From assembly GCA_915070155.1 (NCBI GenBank), contig CAJZFK010000021.1:1-9674 (forward strand): a DNA stretch of 9,674 nucleotides. Direction: 5' to 3'. The notes below the pieces were generated by a model. The model saw only the letters and a program-made list of their open reading frames with translations. It was not told the DNA's origin and did not search any database. Both the position numbers and the translations under genes were made by a program. The stretch comes from an uncultured Candidatus Saccharibacteria bacterium. GTDB taxonomy: Bacteria; Patescibacteriota; Saccharimonadia; Saccharimonadales; Saccharimonadaceae. This document shows, piece by piece, positions 1-6,719 of the stretch (within the stretch, counting starts at the first letter, position 1; every line of letters begins with the position of its first letter).

Positions 1-908
1 AACGAGCGGGCGCTGGAGATTTTTTGGAAGCTGCGGAATAGTCCTAGCCCGATTAGCACCATTGCGTTGATGTCCATAATTGGTGTGATTTGGTTCCCTA
101 CGACTGATGGGAAAATGCGGATGTATGTGTAATATAAAGTCCTGAGGTTTGCGACGATGTCAAAACTTAGGCCGTTGATGCCGATGAGGTTGTAAAATAG
201 CGCGTGGGATTTATAGCAAAGAAAACTAATCGCACAACCAATCGCGAATAAGATAGCGGACGGCACAATCCAAGACTTACGATGTTTTCGGGAGATGAGG
301 AAATAGCGTGGGTGTGGATGTAGAAAGGCTATGATCAGAAGCCCCAGATTGATATACCAAAAATACGGAGTGAAGAGGCTGAGTGCCGTAGTGATGGCTA
401 AGCTGATTCGCCAAATGGAGGCGTTCTGGGCTTTCTGGAGAATCAATGTGGCAAAAAGCAAAGTTAGCGCGGTGTAAAAGATGTATAAAATGCCAACAGT
501 TGCGCTTTGACCGATGAATAAAAATTGACCAGTCGTTGCCATAATTAATAGCGATAGAATCGTTGTGGACGGCTTAAACCAGCGTTTTAAGAGGAAGAAA
601 ATAGCGACGGAGCTGGCGATTGAAAGGATTACGGCGGGCGCTTTAATTGTTAATAAGCTGACGCCGAATAGTTTGAAGAATAGCAATTGAAGAAGGTGGA
701 ATGGCAAATTTGTAACAGCGATTCCTTCGATACTGAAGTTCAAGTGATTTGTCGTATTGACCATGTTGATTTCTGCTTGCGACAAACCTCCCGGCACGTG
801 CAACGCGGAAATTATAATAGCCCCTATATACAACAGCGCCAGCAACGTATAGCCGAAAACGTAGCGCCATCGGTAAAGGAATATATCGGTAACTTTTTGC
901 TTTTTCAT
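1..908 (-). CDS. Polytopic membrane protein, GT-C/PMT-like glycosyltransferase (partial, C-terminus outside window)
   Basis: The reading frame is open from an ATG at 908 to the left edge (302 codons, no stop), so only the N-terminal part is present. The product starts MKKQKVTDIF and is very hydrophobic. I see about eight candidate membrane segments, roughly residues 16-38, 68-84, 86-107, 114-133, 138-157, 168-196 (possibly two) and 213-232. The first loop after TM1 contains SQAE near 43-46 and is followed by NLPFHLLQ (67-74) and FKLFGVSLL. That layout recalls the acidic first loop and following helix of GT-C/PMT_2 enzymes, which transfer sugars from polyprenyl-phosphate donors at the outer membrane face. 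The gene starts 21 bases after the dnaB stop. It has no Shine-Dalgarno sequence but has a TATAAT box just upstream. The membrane protein call is firm. The glycosyltransferase family is inferred from pattern only; a flippase-like protein is an alternative. Confidence 0.6.
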   Translation of the reverse strand, partial: MKKQKVTDIFLYRWRYVFGYTLLALLYIGAIIISALHVPGGLSQAEINMVNTTNHLNFSIEGIAVTNLPFHLLQLLFFKLFGVSLLTIKAPAVILSIASSVAIFFLLKRWFKPSTTILSLLIMATTGQFLFIGQSATVGILYIFYTALTLLFATLILQKAQNASIWRISLAITTALSLFTPYFWYINLGLLIIAFLHPHPRYFLISRKHRKSWIVPSAILFAIGCAISFLCYKSHALFYNLIGINGLSFDIVANLRTLYYTYIRIFPSVVGNQITPIMDINAMVLIGLGLFRSFQKISSARS

Positions 909-921
909 TGGTATGATTATA
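909..921 (-). promoter_or_regulatory. Internal -10 box in the dnaB/membrane-protein gap (predicted leaderless start)
   Basis: TATAAT lies at 921-916 on the minus strand, and the ATG begins 7 nt after it. Counting seven bases from the end of the hexamer puts +1 at 909, one base before the start codon. I see no convincing -35 element and no ribosome-binding site. The gene may be transcribed both from the upstream dnaX promoter and from here. Confidence 0.4.
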
Positions 922-929
922 ACACAATT

Positions 930-2282
930 CTATTCATGCTTGCGATCCAGACTCATAAAGCGTAGGCGCTCTGGGTGGAAGTATAGCTGGACTTTACCGA
1001 CTGGGCCGTTACGGTGCTTGGCGATGATGAGGTCTGTAATATTCTGAACTTCCGGGTTGTCTGGCTCATAATATCCAGGGCGATAAATAAAGCTCACGAT
1101 GTCGGCGTCCTGCTCAATGGAACCGGATTCACGCAGGTCGGCTAGTTGTGGAATTGGCGGCGTACGCGATTCAACGGAACGACTCAACTGACTCAGGGCA
1201 ATTAGCGGCACATTCAATTCGCGAGCAATAAGCTTCAGTCCGCGTGAAATTTCCGAAACTTCCTGAACGCGGTTCCCGTTGTGGTTTCCGTTGGCCTGCA
1301 TAAGCTGCAAATAGTCGACGATGATTAGTCCCAATTGGTTCTCGTGGGCAATTCTTCGAGCTTTCGTGCGCATTTCTAGAACCGATAATCCTGGTGTGTC
1401 ATCGATGTAAATTGGTGCCTCAGCCATTTCGCCCATAGCTTCAGACAATTTAGCAAAATCTTCGTCGCTCAGATTTCCGGTGCGAATATTCCAGCTATCA
1501 ACTCCCGACGCATCCGCCAACATGCGGTCGACCAACTGCTCCTTGCTCATCTCTAGGCTGAAGAATAGGACGGGACTCTTTTCAATTGTTGCCACGTTAT
1601 AAGCCAAATTCGTCACCAGCGTCGTCTTACCCATGGCTGGACGAGCTGCCAGAATGATCAAGTCTGATTTTTGTAAGCCAGCGGTCATATTGTCCAGATC
1701 TCGATATCCAGTGCGGACTCCTCTGAGAGAACCTTTATTTTTACTGAGCTCTTCAATTCGGTCAAAACTATCCGTCAGAATGCTCTCCAGACTGACCAAA
1801 TCTTGCTTGGTTGATTGGTCTGACACGCTGAAAAGTTCAGCTTCAGCCTTCTCTAATAATTCCTGCGTGGTCGTCGATTCGTCATAGCCAAGCTCGGAAA
1901 TGTCACCGCTCGCTTTTATCAGACGCCTGCGAACCGCTGCTTGTGCGATCATCTCCGCGTAAGCCGATGCGTGCGCTGCCGTTGGGACGTAGTTTGTTAG
2001 CTCTGTCAGGTATGCCGATCCGCCAACCAATTCCAGCTCGTCCTTTCGCTTTAATTCGTCAGTTAAGGTCAATAGGTCGACAGGCTTGTGTTTTTCAAAT
2101 AGCCGCATCATTCCAGCAAAAATCAATCCGTGATTCTTGTCGTAGAAATCGCTAGGGTGAGTAATCTCTGCGGCATCCGCCAAAACTTCCTCGTCAATTA
2201 AAACCGCTCCCAGCAAACTCTTTTCCGCGTCCAAATTTTGTGGCGGTATCTTCCCTTTTACTTCTTCGCTCTTGTCTGCCAT
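930..2282 (-). CDS. dnaB: Replicative DNA helicase DnaB
   Basis: DnaB is the hexameric 5'-3' helicase that unwinds DNA at the replication fork and recruits primase. At 450 aa the protein has the usual family length. The N-terminal helical domain spans about 12-115 (PPQNLDAEKSLLGAVLID). A linker leads to the RecA-like ATPase domain at about 185-450. Walker A is ARPAMGKT (213-220), the catalytic glutamate lies in SLEMS (E244), Walker B is LIIVDYLQLM with D323, and QLSRSVE lies at 364-370. KHRNGPVG carries the likely arginine finger (R424). All key residues are present and I see no intein. The ATG overlaps the dnaX stop as TAATG, with GGAGG seven bases upstream, so translation is probably coupled to dnaX. 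The gene ends with TAG. Confidence 0.97.
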   Translation of the reverse strand: MADKSEEVKGKIPPQNLDAEKSLLGAVLIDEEVLADAAEITHPSDFYDKNHGLIFAGMMRLFEKHKPVDLLTLTDELKRKDELELVGGSAYLTELTNYVPTAAHASAYAEMIAQAAVRRRLIKASGDISELGYDESTTTQELLEKAEAELFSVSDQSTKQDLVSLESILTDSFDRIEELSKNKGSLRGVRTGYRDLDNMTAGLQKSDLIILAARPAMGKTTLVTNLAYNVATIEKSPVLFFSLEMSKEQLVDRMLADASGVDSWNIRTGNLSDEDFAKLSEAMGEMAEAPIYIDDTPGLSVLEMRTKARRIAHENQLGLIIVDYLQLMQANGNHNGNRVQEVSEISRGLKLIARELNVPLIALSQLSRSVESRTPPIPQLADLRESGSIEQDADIVSFIYRPGYYEPDNPEVQNITDLIIAKHRNGPVGKVQLYFHPERLRFMSLDRKHE

Positions 2283-3730
2283 TAAATATCCTCCAGCTTA
2301 ACTTCTTCGCCGCCACCCATTAATTCTGCAATTTCCGCCAATTTTTCGTCCTCTGGCGGCTTCTTCTCTCCAATTATATCAATTTCCAAATCCATCGCGG
2401 TTTCTTCTGAGATAATTTCCGAGATCAATGGTTTGTTTTTTGCGTCGTCCAGCTTTTTCTTATAAAACGCGGAACCTGCGTAAATTGTCAATTTTTCACC
2501 GTCAAACGACCACTGGCTTTTCTGTAATAATGACGCCAGTCCGAGGGATTTCTCCTTCGCTCTTTCAATGACTTTTTCCCAATTTAGCTCTAGCGGAGCG
2601 TCGGTTTTCTTTGGTTTTGCGGCGGTTTTTTTTGCTGGCTCGGCTGGTTTTTCTTCTTTTTTAATCGGCTTTTCGGTCGGTTTTGCTGGCTCTGCGGGCT
2701 TAATTGGCGTTGGTTTTTCGGCGGGTTTTTGGGTCGCAGTTTGAGTTGTATCTTTCTTTGTCGCGATTGGCTTTTCCGTCGGCTGAGAATTGCTATTCAT
2801 GAATATCGTCAATAATTTCAAGTCTGGGTGCGGGTGTCGATCAACCTCGATTAGTTGCTGAACCAACCCAATAAGATTCGGATTTTTTCGTAACCTATTG
2901 CGAGCAATCGACAATAATTGATGTGACACGATAACTGAATTCGCGCCGCTATTTTCTAATTCCTGAAAGATGTTTAAGACTTTCTCGTTGTCGTCGGATG
3001 GATATGAATCCAACAAATTGCCGAGCATTGTCGCGTCGCTAAGCCCCAGATATTCGGTAACCATATTCGCCGTCAGTGGCTGGTCTGATGTTGCTAAAAT
3101 CGACAATTGGTCAAGCATGCTAATGCCGTCACGGAATCCGCCACGGGAACGTTCAGCAATTAACCTGGCGGCATCCTCTTCAATTGTAAAACCTTCTTTT
3201 TTCGCTATATTCATTAACTGGCGCGTCATAATTTCCGTCGGAATTGGGCGGAAGAAAAATTGCTGGACACGGCTAAGAATGGTGGCTGGGAGTTTGTCGG
3301 CGTCGGTTGTAGCTAAGATAAATACAACGTGCTCTGGTGGTTCTTCCAGGGTTTTTAATAGCGCGTTAAATGCTGATTTTGACAGCATGTGAACTTCGTC
3401 GATGATATAAACTTTTTTCGGCGCAGAAACAGGCGCGACTTGGGCTTTTTCTCTTAAAGCGCGAATGTCGTCAACGCCGTTATTGCTGGCTGCGTCAATT
3501 TCAATAATATCCAAGTTTGAAGCGTCGTCATCATATGGCAAGTGGTTAATCTCGTGCGCCAGAATTCGCGCCACCGATGTTTTTCCCACGCCACGCGGGC
3601 CGGTCAACAAGTACGCATGAGCAATTTTTCCCTGCTCTAACGCTCGACGTAAAATACTAGTCACGTGATCTTGACCTAAAACTTCATCCAAACTGCGACT
3701 GCGATATTTACGATATAGCGCCTGACTCAT
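2282..3730 (-). CDS. dnaX: DNA polymerase III subunit tau/gamma (DnaX), lacking the zinc module
   Basis: DnaX is the ATPase of the clamp loader, which places the sliding clamp on primed DNA and links polymerases to the helicase. The 482-aa product has Walker A GPRGVGKT (44-51), DEVHM Walker B (D111, E112), sensor 1 LATTDADK (139-146), an arginine finger in ILSRVQQ (R154), and GGFRDGISMLDQ near 197-208. The collar domain runs to about 312. A Lys/Pro/Glu/Ala-rich linker covers about 316-378, and a C-terminal domain about 380-460 begins LELNWEKVIERAK. The four-cysteine zinc module normally found between Walker A and the IDAAS motif is absent: residues 60-72 contain no Cys, and SRC is SRV here. 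The start is supported by GAGGAG nine bases upstream and by conservation from LYRKYR onward. The start codon of dnaB overlaps the stop. Confidence 0.96.
   Translation of the reverse strand: MSQALYRKYRSRSLDEVLGQDHVTSILRRALEQGKIAHAYLLTGPRGVGKTSVARILAHEINHLPYDDDASNLDIIEIDAASNNGVDDIRALREKAQVAPVSAPKKVYIIDEVHMLSKSAFNALLKTLEEPPEHVVFILATTDADKLPATILSRVQQFFFRPIPTEIMTRQLMNIAKKEGFTIEEDAARLIAERSRGGFRDGISMLDQLSILATSDQPLTANMVTEYLGLSDATMLGNLLDSYPSDDNEKVLNIFQELENSGANSVIVSHQLLSIARNRLRKNPNLIGLVQQLIEVDRHPHPDLKLLTIFMNSNSQPTEKPIATKKDTTQTATQKPAEKPTPIKPAEPAKPTEKPIKKEEKPAEPAKKTAAKPKKTDAPLELNWEKVIERAKEKSLGLASLLQKSQWSFDGEKLTIYAGSAFYKKKLDDAKNKPLISEIISEETAMDLEIDIIGEKKPPEDEKLAEIAELMGGGEEVKLEDI
2626..2633 (-). other. A8 slippery tract in dnaX, candidate frameshift or transcriptional-slippage site
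   Basis: In the coding sense the codons read GCA AAA AAA ACC (residues 366-369), so the heptamer A AAA AAA is in the phase needed for -1 frameshifting. Shifting there adds 20 codons and then reaches TGA at 2567-2565, giving a product of about 388 residues that keeps the ATPase and collar but loses the C-terminal domain. The other frame stops even sooner. Gamma is made by -1 frameshifting in E. coli dnaX and by slippage on an A-run in Thermus. I did not find a clear stimulatory stem downstream. Confidence 0.45.
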
Positions 3731-3753
3731 CCCCTCATGCTCCTCATGAGATA

Positions 3754-3762
3754 ATTATAGCA
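3754..3762 (-). promoter_or_regulatory. Extended -10 promoter of dnaX-dnaB
   Basis: TGCTATAAT on the minus strand is a perfect extended -10 (TATAAT at 3759-3754, TG at 3762-3761). The -35 position is poor, as is common with extended -10 promoters. Predicted +1 is 3747, which is the A of a six-codon reading frame (MRSMRG) whose TGA overlaps the dnaX ATG. The dnaX leader would then be 17 nt and contain GAGGAG and GAGGGG. Confidence 0.6.
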
Positions 3763-3776
3763 GAAAACGGCATTTT

Positions 3777-4169
3777 TTATGGATAGCGCAGATCGATTTT
3801 GTGTTTTGTTTCGGCGACATAAAAACAATAGTAACTATTAGGGTCTGACACGGTTGGATCTTCAAGTATCTCGTCGTTTTCTTTTATCTCAATATATTCA
3901 TCGTTACTATACGGCTTGATAAGCTTAGTAAATTCAAACGCATATTCACCAGAAATATTCTTTAACTCTTGACTTTGATCTATTGGGTCAGCATAGTCGG
4001 TCATAACTAGTATAAGAAAGTATCCGCCCTTACCGCCGAATAGATGAAAAGTCGTATCTGGACTAAGCGGTATCAGTGGTGCGAATTGTCGAACATAACC
4101 CAATTTTTTCAGAATTGGAAATGCTTCAAAAACTACAGACGGAAATACAAAATTTGAGTAATTGTTCAT
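3777..4169 (-). CDS. Hypothetical 130-aa acidic protein
   Basis: I do not recognise this protein. It is soluble-looking, with no signal peptide or membrane segment. The N-terminal half is hydrophobic and aromatic, with FHLFGGKGGYFLILVMTDYADP around 41-62. The C-terminal half is acidic, with YIEIKENDEILEDP around 92-105. Alternating strands suggest a small alpha/beta fold of the SMI1 or immunity-protein size class, but no diagnostic motif supports that. ATG at 4169 has no Shine-Dalgarno sequence and sits exactly where a transcript from the adjacent extended -10 would begin. The gene lies 46 bases before dnaX and has its own promoter, so a functional link to replication is not implied. Confidence 0.65.
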   Translation of the reverse strand: MNNYSNFVFPSVVFEAFPILKKLGYVRQFAPLIPLSPDTTFHLFGGKGGYFLILVMTDYADPIDQSQELKNISGEYAFEFTKLIKPYSNDEYIEIKENDEILEDPTVSDPNSYYCFYVAETKHKIDLRYP

Positions 4170-4175
4170 AATGAA

Positions 4176-4184
4176 ATTATACCA
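4176..4184 (-). promoter_or_regulatory. Extended -10 promoter, predicted leaderless transcript
   Basis: TGGTATAAT is a perfect extended -10 (hexamer 4181-4176). Six bases separate the hexamer from ATG, so the predicted +1 (4169) is the A of the start codon of the 130-aa gene. No ribosome-binding site is present. The -35 position is TGAAAA, which is weak. Confidence 0.6.
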
Positions 4185-4225
4185 GGTAAGATGGATAGTT
4201 TTCAGACATATCCAGGTCTTATGAC

Positions 4226-4468
4226 TCAGAAGTCAGTGAGGTGATCGCGCAAGTCGTTGCCGTTCATGGTTTCCCATGCGTTGTCGACGATAACCTGACC
4301 ACCCTCGCTCTCAGGCAGCCTCCAATAGACGATATTTTCGCCGAGCGGACCGCCAGTGATTCTGACATGACCATGTCCAGGACCGTCTGGCTTGAACATG
4401 CCTCCGTAATAGACGTTAATCTGTCCTCCAGACCTGCGCACAATAGCAGGCTGTTCGAAGTAAGCCAT
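4226..4468 (-). CDS. Hypothetical 80-aa small protein with Gly-rich GPGHGH motif
   Basis: The start is ATG at 4468, chosen because AAGGAG lies five bases upstream; an in-frame TTG at 4513 has much weaker support. The 80-aa product begins MAYFEQPAIVRRSGG and contains VYYGG followed by KPDGPGHGHV (residues 27-36) and ITGGPLGENIVYWRLPE, then an acidic tail DLRDHLTDF. It looks like a compact beta-rich soluble domain. I do not recognise the family. By eye it is richer in G+C than the A+T-rich genes around it, which could reflect transfer or strong codon selection. It has its own promoter and a 90-nt leader with a hairpin, suggesting independent regulation. The gene ends with TGA. Confidence 0.65.
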   Translation of the reverse strand: MAYFEQPAIVRRSGGQINVYYGGMFKPDGPGHGHVRITGGPLGENIVYWRLPESEGGQVIVDNAWETMNGNDLRDHLTDF

Positions 4469-4518
4469 GATAACTCCTTCTGGAGTCGGGCGAAGAAAAT
4501 AAATCCTCCGCAAAACGG

Positions 4519-4535
4519 TGCGTCGATTTGACGCA
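4519..4535 (-). promoter_or_regulatory. Hairpin in the leader of the 80-aa gene
   Basis: TGCGTC and GACGCA form a perfect six-base-pair stem around a five-base loop, within the roughly 90-nt leader between predicted +1 (4558) and ATG (4468). A short CCG/CGG pair follows immediately. No U-tract follows, so it is not a terminator. It may be an mRNA-stabilising element or an operator. Confidence 0.4.
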
Positions 4536-4564
4536 AGCTAACACACGTTGTGAAAGCTAATGTA

Positions 4565-4593
4565 GATATATCAATAATAGAGTAAAATGTCAA
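4565..4593 (-). promoter_or_regulatory. Promoter of the 80-aa gene (consensus -35)
   Basis: TTGACA at 4593-4588 is a perfect -35. A 17-base spacer leads to TATATC at 4570-4565, a partial -10 match. Predicted +1 is near 4558. It is the only perfect TTGACA I identified in a promoter of this window. Confidence 0.55.
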
Positions 4594-4629
4594 GCTATTT
4601 CATCAAAAATATATTGTAAAAATAAGGCT

Positions 4630-5505
4630 TTAAAATAACGTTAATTGCTCGGTTGGTAAATCCAAATCAATTTCTTCGTCAACTTTTTGCGCCCGATAGC
4701 CAATAAGCTTTTTGATGTTGTAAGCCAGCAGTTGACCGCCGTAATCAGTGATGACAATTGAGCCGATGATACTGCATACATGTCCGACCAATTGACCATA
4801 ATCCTTCATTAAAACGACACGTGACAGATCAACGCCAGCGGTTTGAAAATAATCTTCGCAAGGAATTAGCTCGGATTTCGGAAACGACACGCCAATTTTC
4901 TGCTCAATTTCAAGTAATTTTTGTCGCAATTCCCTTTCGCCGTCAGCACGGTCAAAAGGTAGTTTTATCAATTCCATCTTTTTGTGAACTGGCAGAGTTT
5001 CAACTATTCCATCCAGCTTGGAAATTTTCGCCTCGTACTGCCTGGCGATCAATGCCGAAGAAAACGTTTCTAATTTTATGGCTAATCGCGCTCCCTGCTC
5101 CAATAATCTCCGAATTCCGCGCTCTTCTTGCGAGATTCCAACTTTTATGACGTTTGGTGCGAAGTACGCCAAGTAAACAAAGTGCGGATTTTGATTGATT
5201 TTTTCTTGTTGGACGGAAACCGAACTGGCGTTATAAAATGCTGGATTAAAGCCAGTTTTGTCGCGGCATTTTAAGCAATTTTCATACTTTTCATCAACCG
5301 TGGCGTGGTCTGGACAGATTTGGCTACAGCGATTCTCAAAATCCACCCAACCCGCGCAATATTTGACAGAAAAATCAAACTTAAGAGATAAATCTTGTCC
5401 AAATAATTCATAACGCTTAATTTTACCGTCAACTTGACATTCAATAAAAGGCTTATTGTCAGCGTTAAAACTGGCGTAACTGAGCAGAAATTCGCTCGGT
5501 AGCAT
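4630..5505 (-). CDS. DUF2797-like protein with Cys-rich N-terminus and GIY-YIG-like core
   Basis: The start is ATG at 5505, five bases after the preceding gene's stop; the frame extends further upstream only to a TTG inside that gene. The product is 291 aa. The N-terminal part has a possible zinc site with C50 (YCAGW), C60, C64, C77 and C80 (CLKC). The centre reads VYLAYF (110-115), then IKVGIS (120-125), then R129, R132, R133, EQGAR (136-140) and RQYEAKI (155-161). This matches the GIY-YIG fold layout of two strands followed by Arg- and Glu-bearing helices, as in DUF2797 proteins remembered from actinobacteria. No enzymatic activity is established for that family as far as I know; nucleic-acid binding or cleavage is inference. 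The gene has no ribosome-binding site of its own and is probably translated by coupling with the upstream gene. Confidence 0.72.
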   Translation of the reverse strand: MLPSEFLLSYASFNADNKPFIECQVDGKIKRYELFGQDLSLKFDFSVKYCAGWVDFENRCSQICPDHATVDEKYENCLKCRDKTGFNPAFYNASSVSVQQEKINQNPHFVYLAYFAPNVIKVGISQEERGIRRLLEQGARLAIKLETFSSALIARQYEAKISKLDGIVETLPVHKKMELIKLPFDRADGERELRQKLLEIEQKIGVSFPKSELIPCEDYFQTAGVDLSRVVLMKDYGQLVGHVCSIIGSIVITDYGGQLLAYNIKKLIGYRAQKVDEEIDLDLPTEQLTLF

Positions 5506-5510
5506 AATAT

Positions 5511-6026
5511 TTACAATGCAGCTTCGACAGCAGCCCAAGTTGCGTCAGGATTGTCTTCAGGGATGATGATTGTAACTTGGTCGCCGACGTTAATTCGGAA
5601 GTAAGTTACGCTAGCAAGTAAAATACGATATTCGCGGCCGGAAGCCTCGACGTAGTAAATTCCGTCGTGCTGAACAAGTGTTCCGATAACTTGCTTTCGT
5701 GGTACAGGACCGATTTGCTTATAAATAAAGCTGCCGTCTTCAGCGATTGTTAATTTCATCAGGTCGCCTTCAACCAGCTTCGACTTTGAAGCGTAGTTAG
5801 CTGGGATTGGGTAATTTTTGCCGTCTGGGCTAAGCATCATCTGGCCATCAAATACGCCTTCGATAATCTTTCCTGTTACATCATCTGACGAATTTTTTGG
5901 CGTGACAACTTGTCCATCGTCGCCAATAATACTAATCAATAATTCTTTTGCGGCAGCTAAATTGGTCTCCGCCTCTTGAATAAGTGTCCTCAGACGCTTA
6001 ATTTGCTTTTCTGGTAATTCAGACAT
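5511..6026 (-). CDS. Conserved CPR-type protein with N-terminal coiled coil and beta-barrel-like domains
   Basis: This 171-aa protein opens with a charged helix (MSELPEKQIKRLRTLIQEAE, about 1-35) predicted to form a coiled coil. A linker follows (about 36-50), then two beta-rich stretches: GKIIEGVFDGQMMLSPDGK with PIPANYASKSKLVEGDLMKL (about 52-92), and IGTLVQHDGIYYVEASGREYRILLASVTYFRINVGDQVTIIIPE (about 113-156). The second resembles small OB- or SH3-like barrels. I recall similar SKSKLVEGD proteins across Patescibacteria, but this is unverified and the function is unknown. There is no signal peptide, so it should be cytoplasmic. It is the first gene of a two-gene unit with the DUF2797-like protein. 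AAAGGA lies 12 bases before ATG, which is rather far. The gene ends with TAA. Confidence 0.75.
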   Translation of the reverse strand: MSELPEKQIKRLRTLIQEAETNLAAAKELLISIIGDDGQVVTPKNSSDDVTGKIIEGVFDGQMMLSPDGKNYPIPANYASKSKLVEGDLMKLTIAEDGSFIYKQIGPVPRKQVIGTLVQHDGIYYVEASGREYRILLASVTYFRINVGDQVTIIIPEDNPDATWAAVEAAL

Positions 6027-6070
6027 GGTTCTCGCAATTCCTTTGTCTATTTTTTATAATACTTAACTAA

Positions 6071-6099
6071 TATATAGCATATCCTTACATTTATATCAA
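6071..6099 (-). promoter_or_regulatory. Promoter of the 171-aa / DUF2797-like operon
   Basis: TTGATA at 6099-6094, a 17-base spacer, and TATATA at 6076-6071 preceded by TGC make a -35 plus extended -10 promoter. Predicted +1 is near 6064, giving a leader of about 38 nt. The stretch 6100-6214 beyond it holds no gene that I can support. Confidence 0.55.
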
Positions 6100-6214
6100 G
6101 TCGCGTTATCTATTTTTATCCGATTTTCCACAGCGCTATAAGATATGGACGAAAAAGTGTTGCAAATTTTACTCTTGAAATTGACGTGCGATTCGTGATA
6201 TTAAGATTGGCGAC

Positions 6215-6246
6215 ATAAAAATCACCGCCCAAAGTGGACGGTGATT
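6215..6246 (-). terminator. Intrinsic terminator of the rplJ-rplL operon
   Basis: An 11-base-pair stem (6246-6236 with 6230-6220, one G-U pair) around a five-base loop is followed directly by a U-run on the minus strand. It begins 30 bases after the rplL stop and ends transcription before the next promoter at 6099. Confidence 0.9.
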
Positions 6247-6276
6247 AAACGAAACAAATTGGCGTTATATAACAAA

Positions 6277-6654
6277 TTATGAAAGCTCGACAGTAGCGCC
6301 AGCGTCTTCCAAAGTTTTCTTTGCAGCTTCAGCTTCGTCCTTAGAAACTTTTTCCTTGACTGGTGCTGGAGCGCCGTCAACGATAGCTTTTGCTTCACCT
6401 AGACCTAGGCCAGTGATTTCCTTAACAGCCTTGATGACTGCAACCTTCTGAGAACCAGCGTCTTTCAAAGTAACTGTGAACTCAGTTTTTTCGTCAGCAG
6501 CGGCAGCGTCACCACCAGCAGCTGGACCAGCAACAGCGACAGCTGCAGCAGCTGGCTCGATGCCGTATTCTTCTTTAAGATGATTTTTCAATTCGTTAAC
6601 TTCTAGAACTGTCAATTTTACAAGTTCTTCAGCCAATTTCTTAATATCAGCCAT
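6277..6654 (-). CDS. rplL: 50S ribosomal protein L7/L12
   Basis: L7/L12 forms the multimeric flexible stalk of the large subunit and recruits translational GTPases such as EF-Tu and EF-G. The 125-aa length is typical. The N-terminal dimerisation domain is about 1-35 (LVKLTVLEVNELKNHLKEEYGI). An Ala/Gly-rich hinge covers about 34-55. The C-terminal domain is about 57-125 and includes EFTVTL, KVAVIKAVKEITGLGLGEAKAIVDGAP and KVSKDEAEAAKKTLEDAGA, the conserved GTPase-binding helices. AAAGGAG lies upstream with good spacing. The 65-base gap after rplJ contains a five-base-pair hairpin (GTTGC/GCAAC) and an AATATAAT stretch that could act as an internal promoter. That would fit the excess of L12 over L10 in ribosomes but is unproven. 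Confidence 0.98.
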   Translation of the reverse strand: MADIKKLAEELVKLTVLEVNELKNHLKEEYGIEPAAAAVAVAGPAAGGDAAAADEKTEFTVTLKDAGSQKVAVIKAVKEITGLGLGEAKAIVDGAPAPVKEKVSKDEAEAAKKTLEDAGATVELS

Positions 6655-6719
6655 TGATATTCTCCTTTATTATTATATTGTTGCGATGAATGCAACGTTA
6701 CTAGTGTTGATTGCTAAAC

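Noticed and set aside
4226..4228. UGA recoding, as in Gracilibacteria and SR1
   Set aside because: TGA ends the 80-aa gene at a sensible place and no gene here needs internal TGA read as an amino acid; Trp is encoded by TGG.
5506..5538. Longer N-terminus of the DUF2797-like protein from a TTG
   Set aside because: It would overlap the end of the preceding gene and has no ribosome-binding site; ATG at 5505 gives tight operon spacing.
6104..6132. Possible DnaA-box cluster (TTATCCGAT, TTTTCCACA)
   Set aside because: Only TTTTCCACA is within one mismatch of TTATCCACA, there is no A+T-rich repeat array or neighbouring dnaA/dnaN, and chance matches are expected in such sequence.
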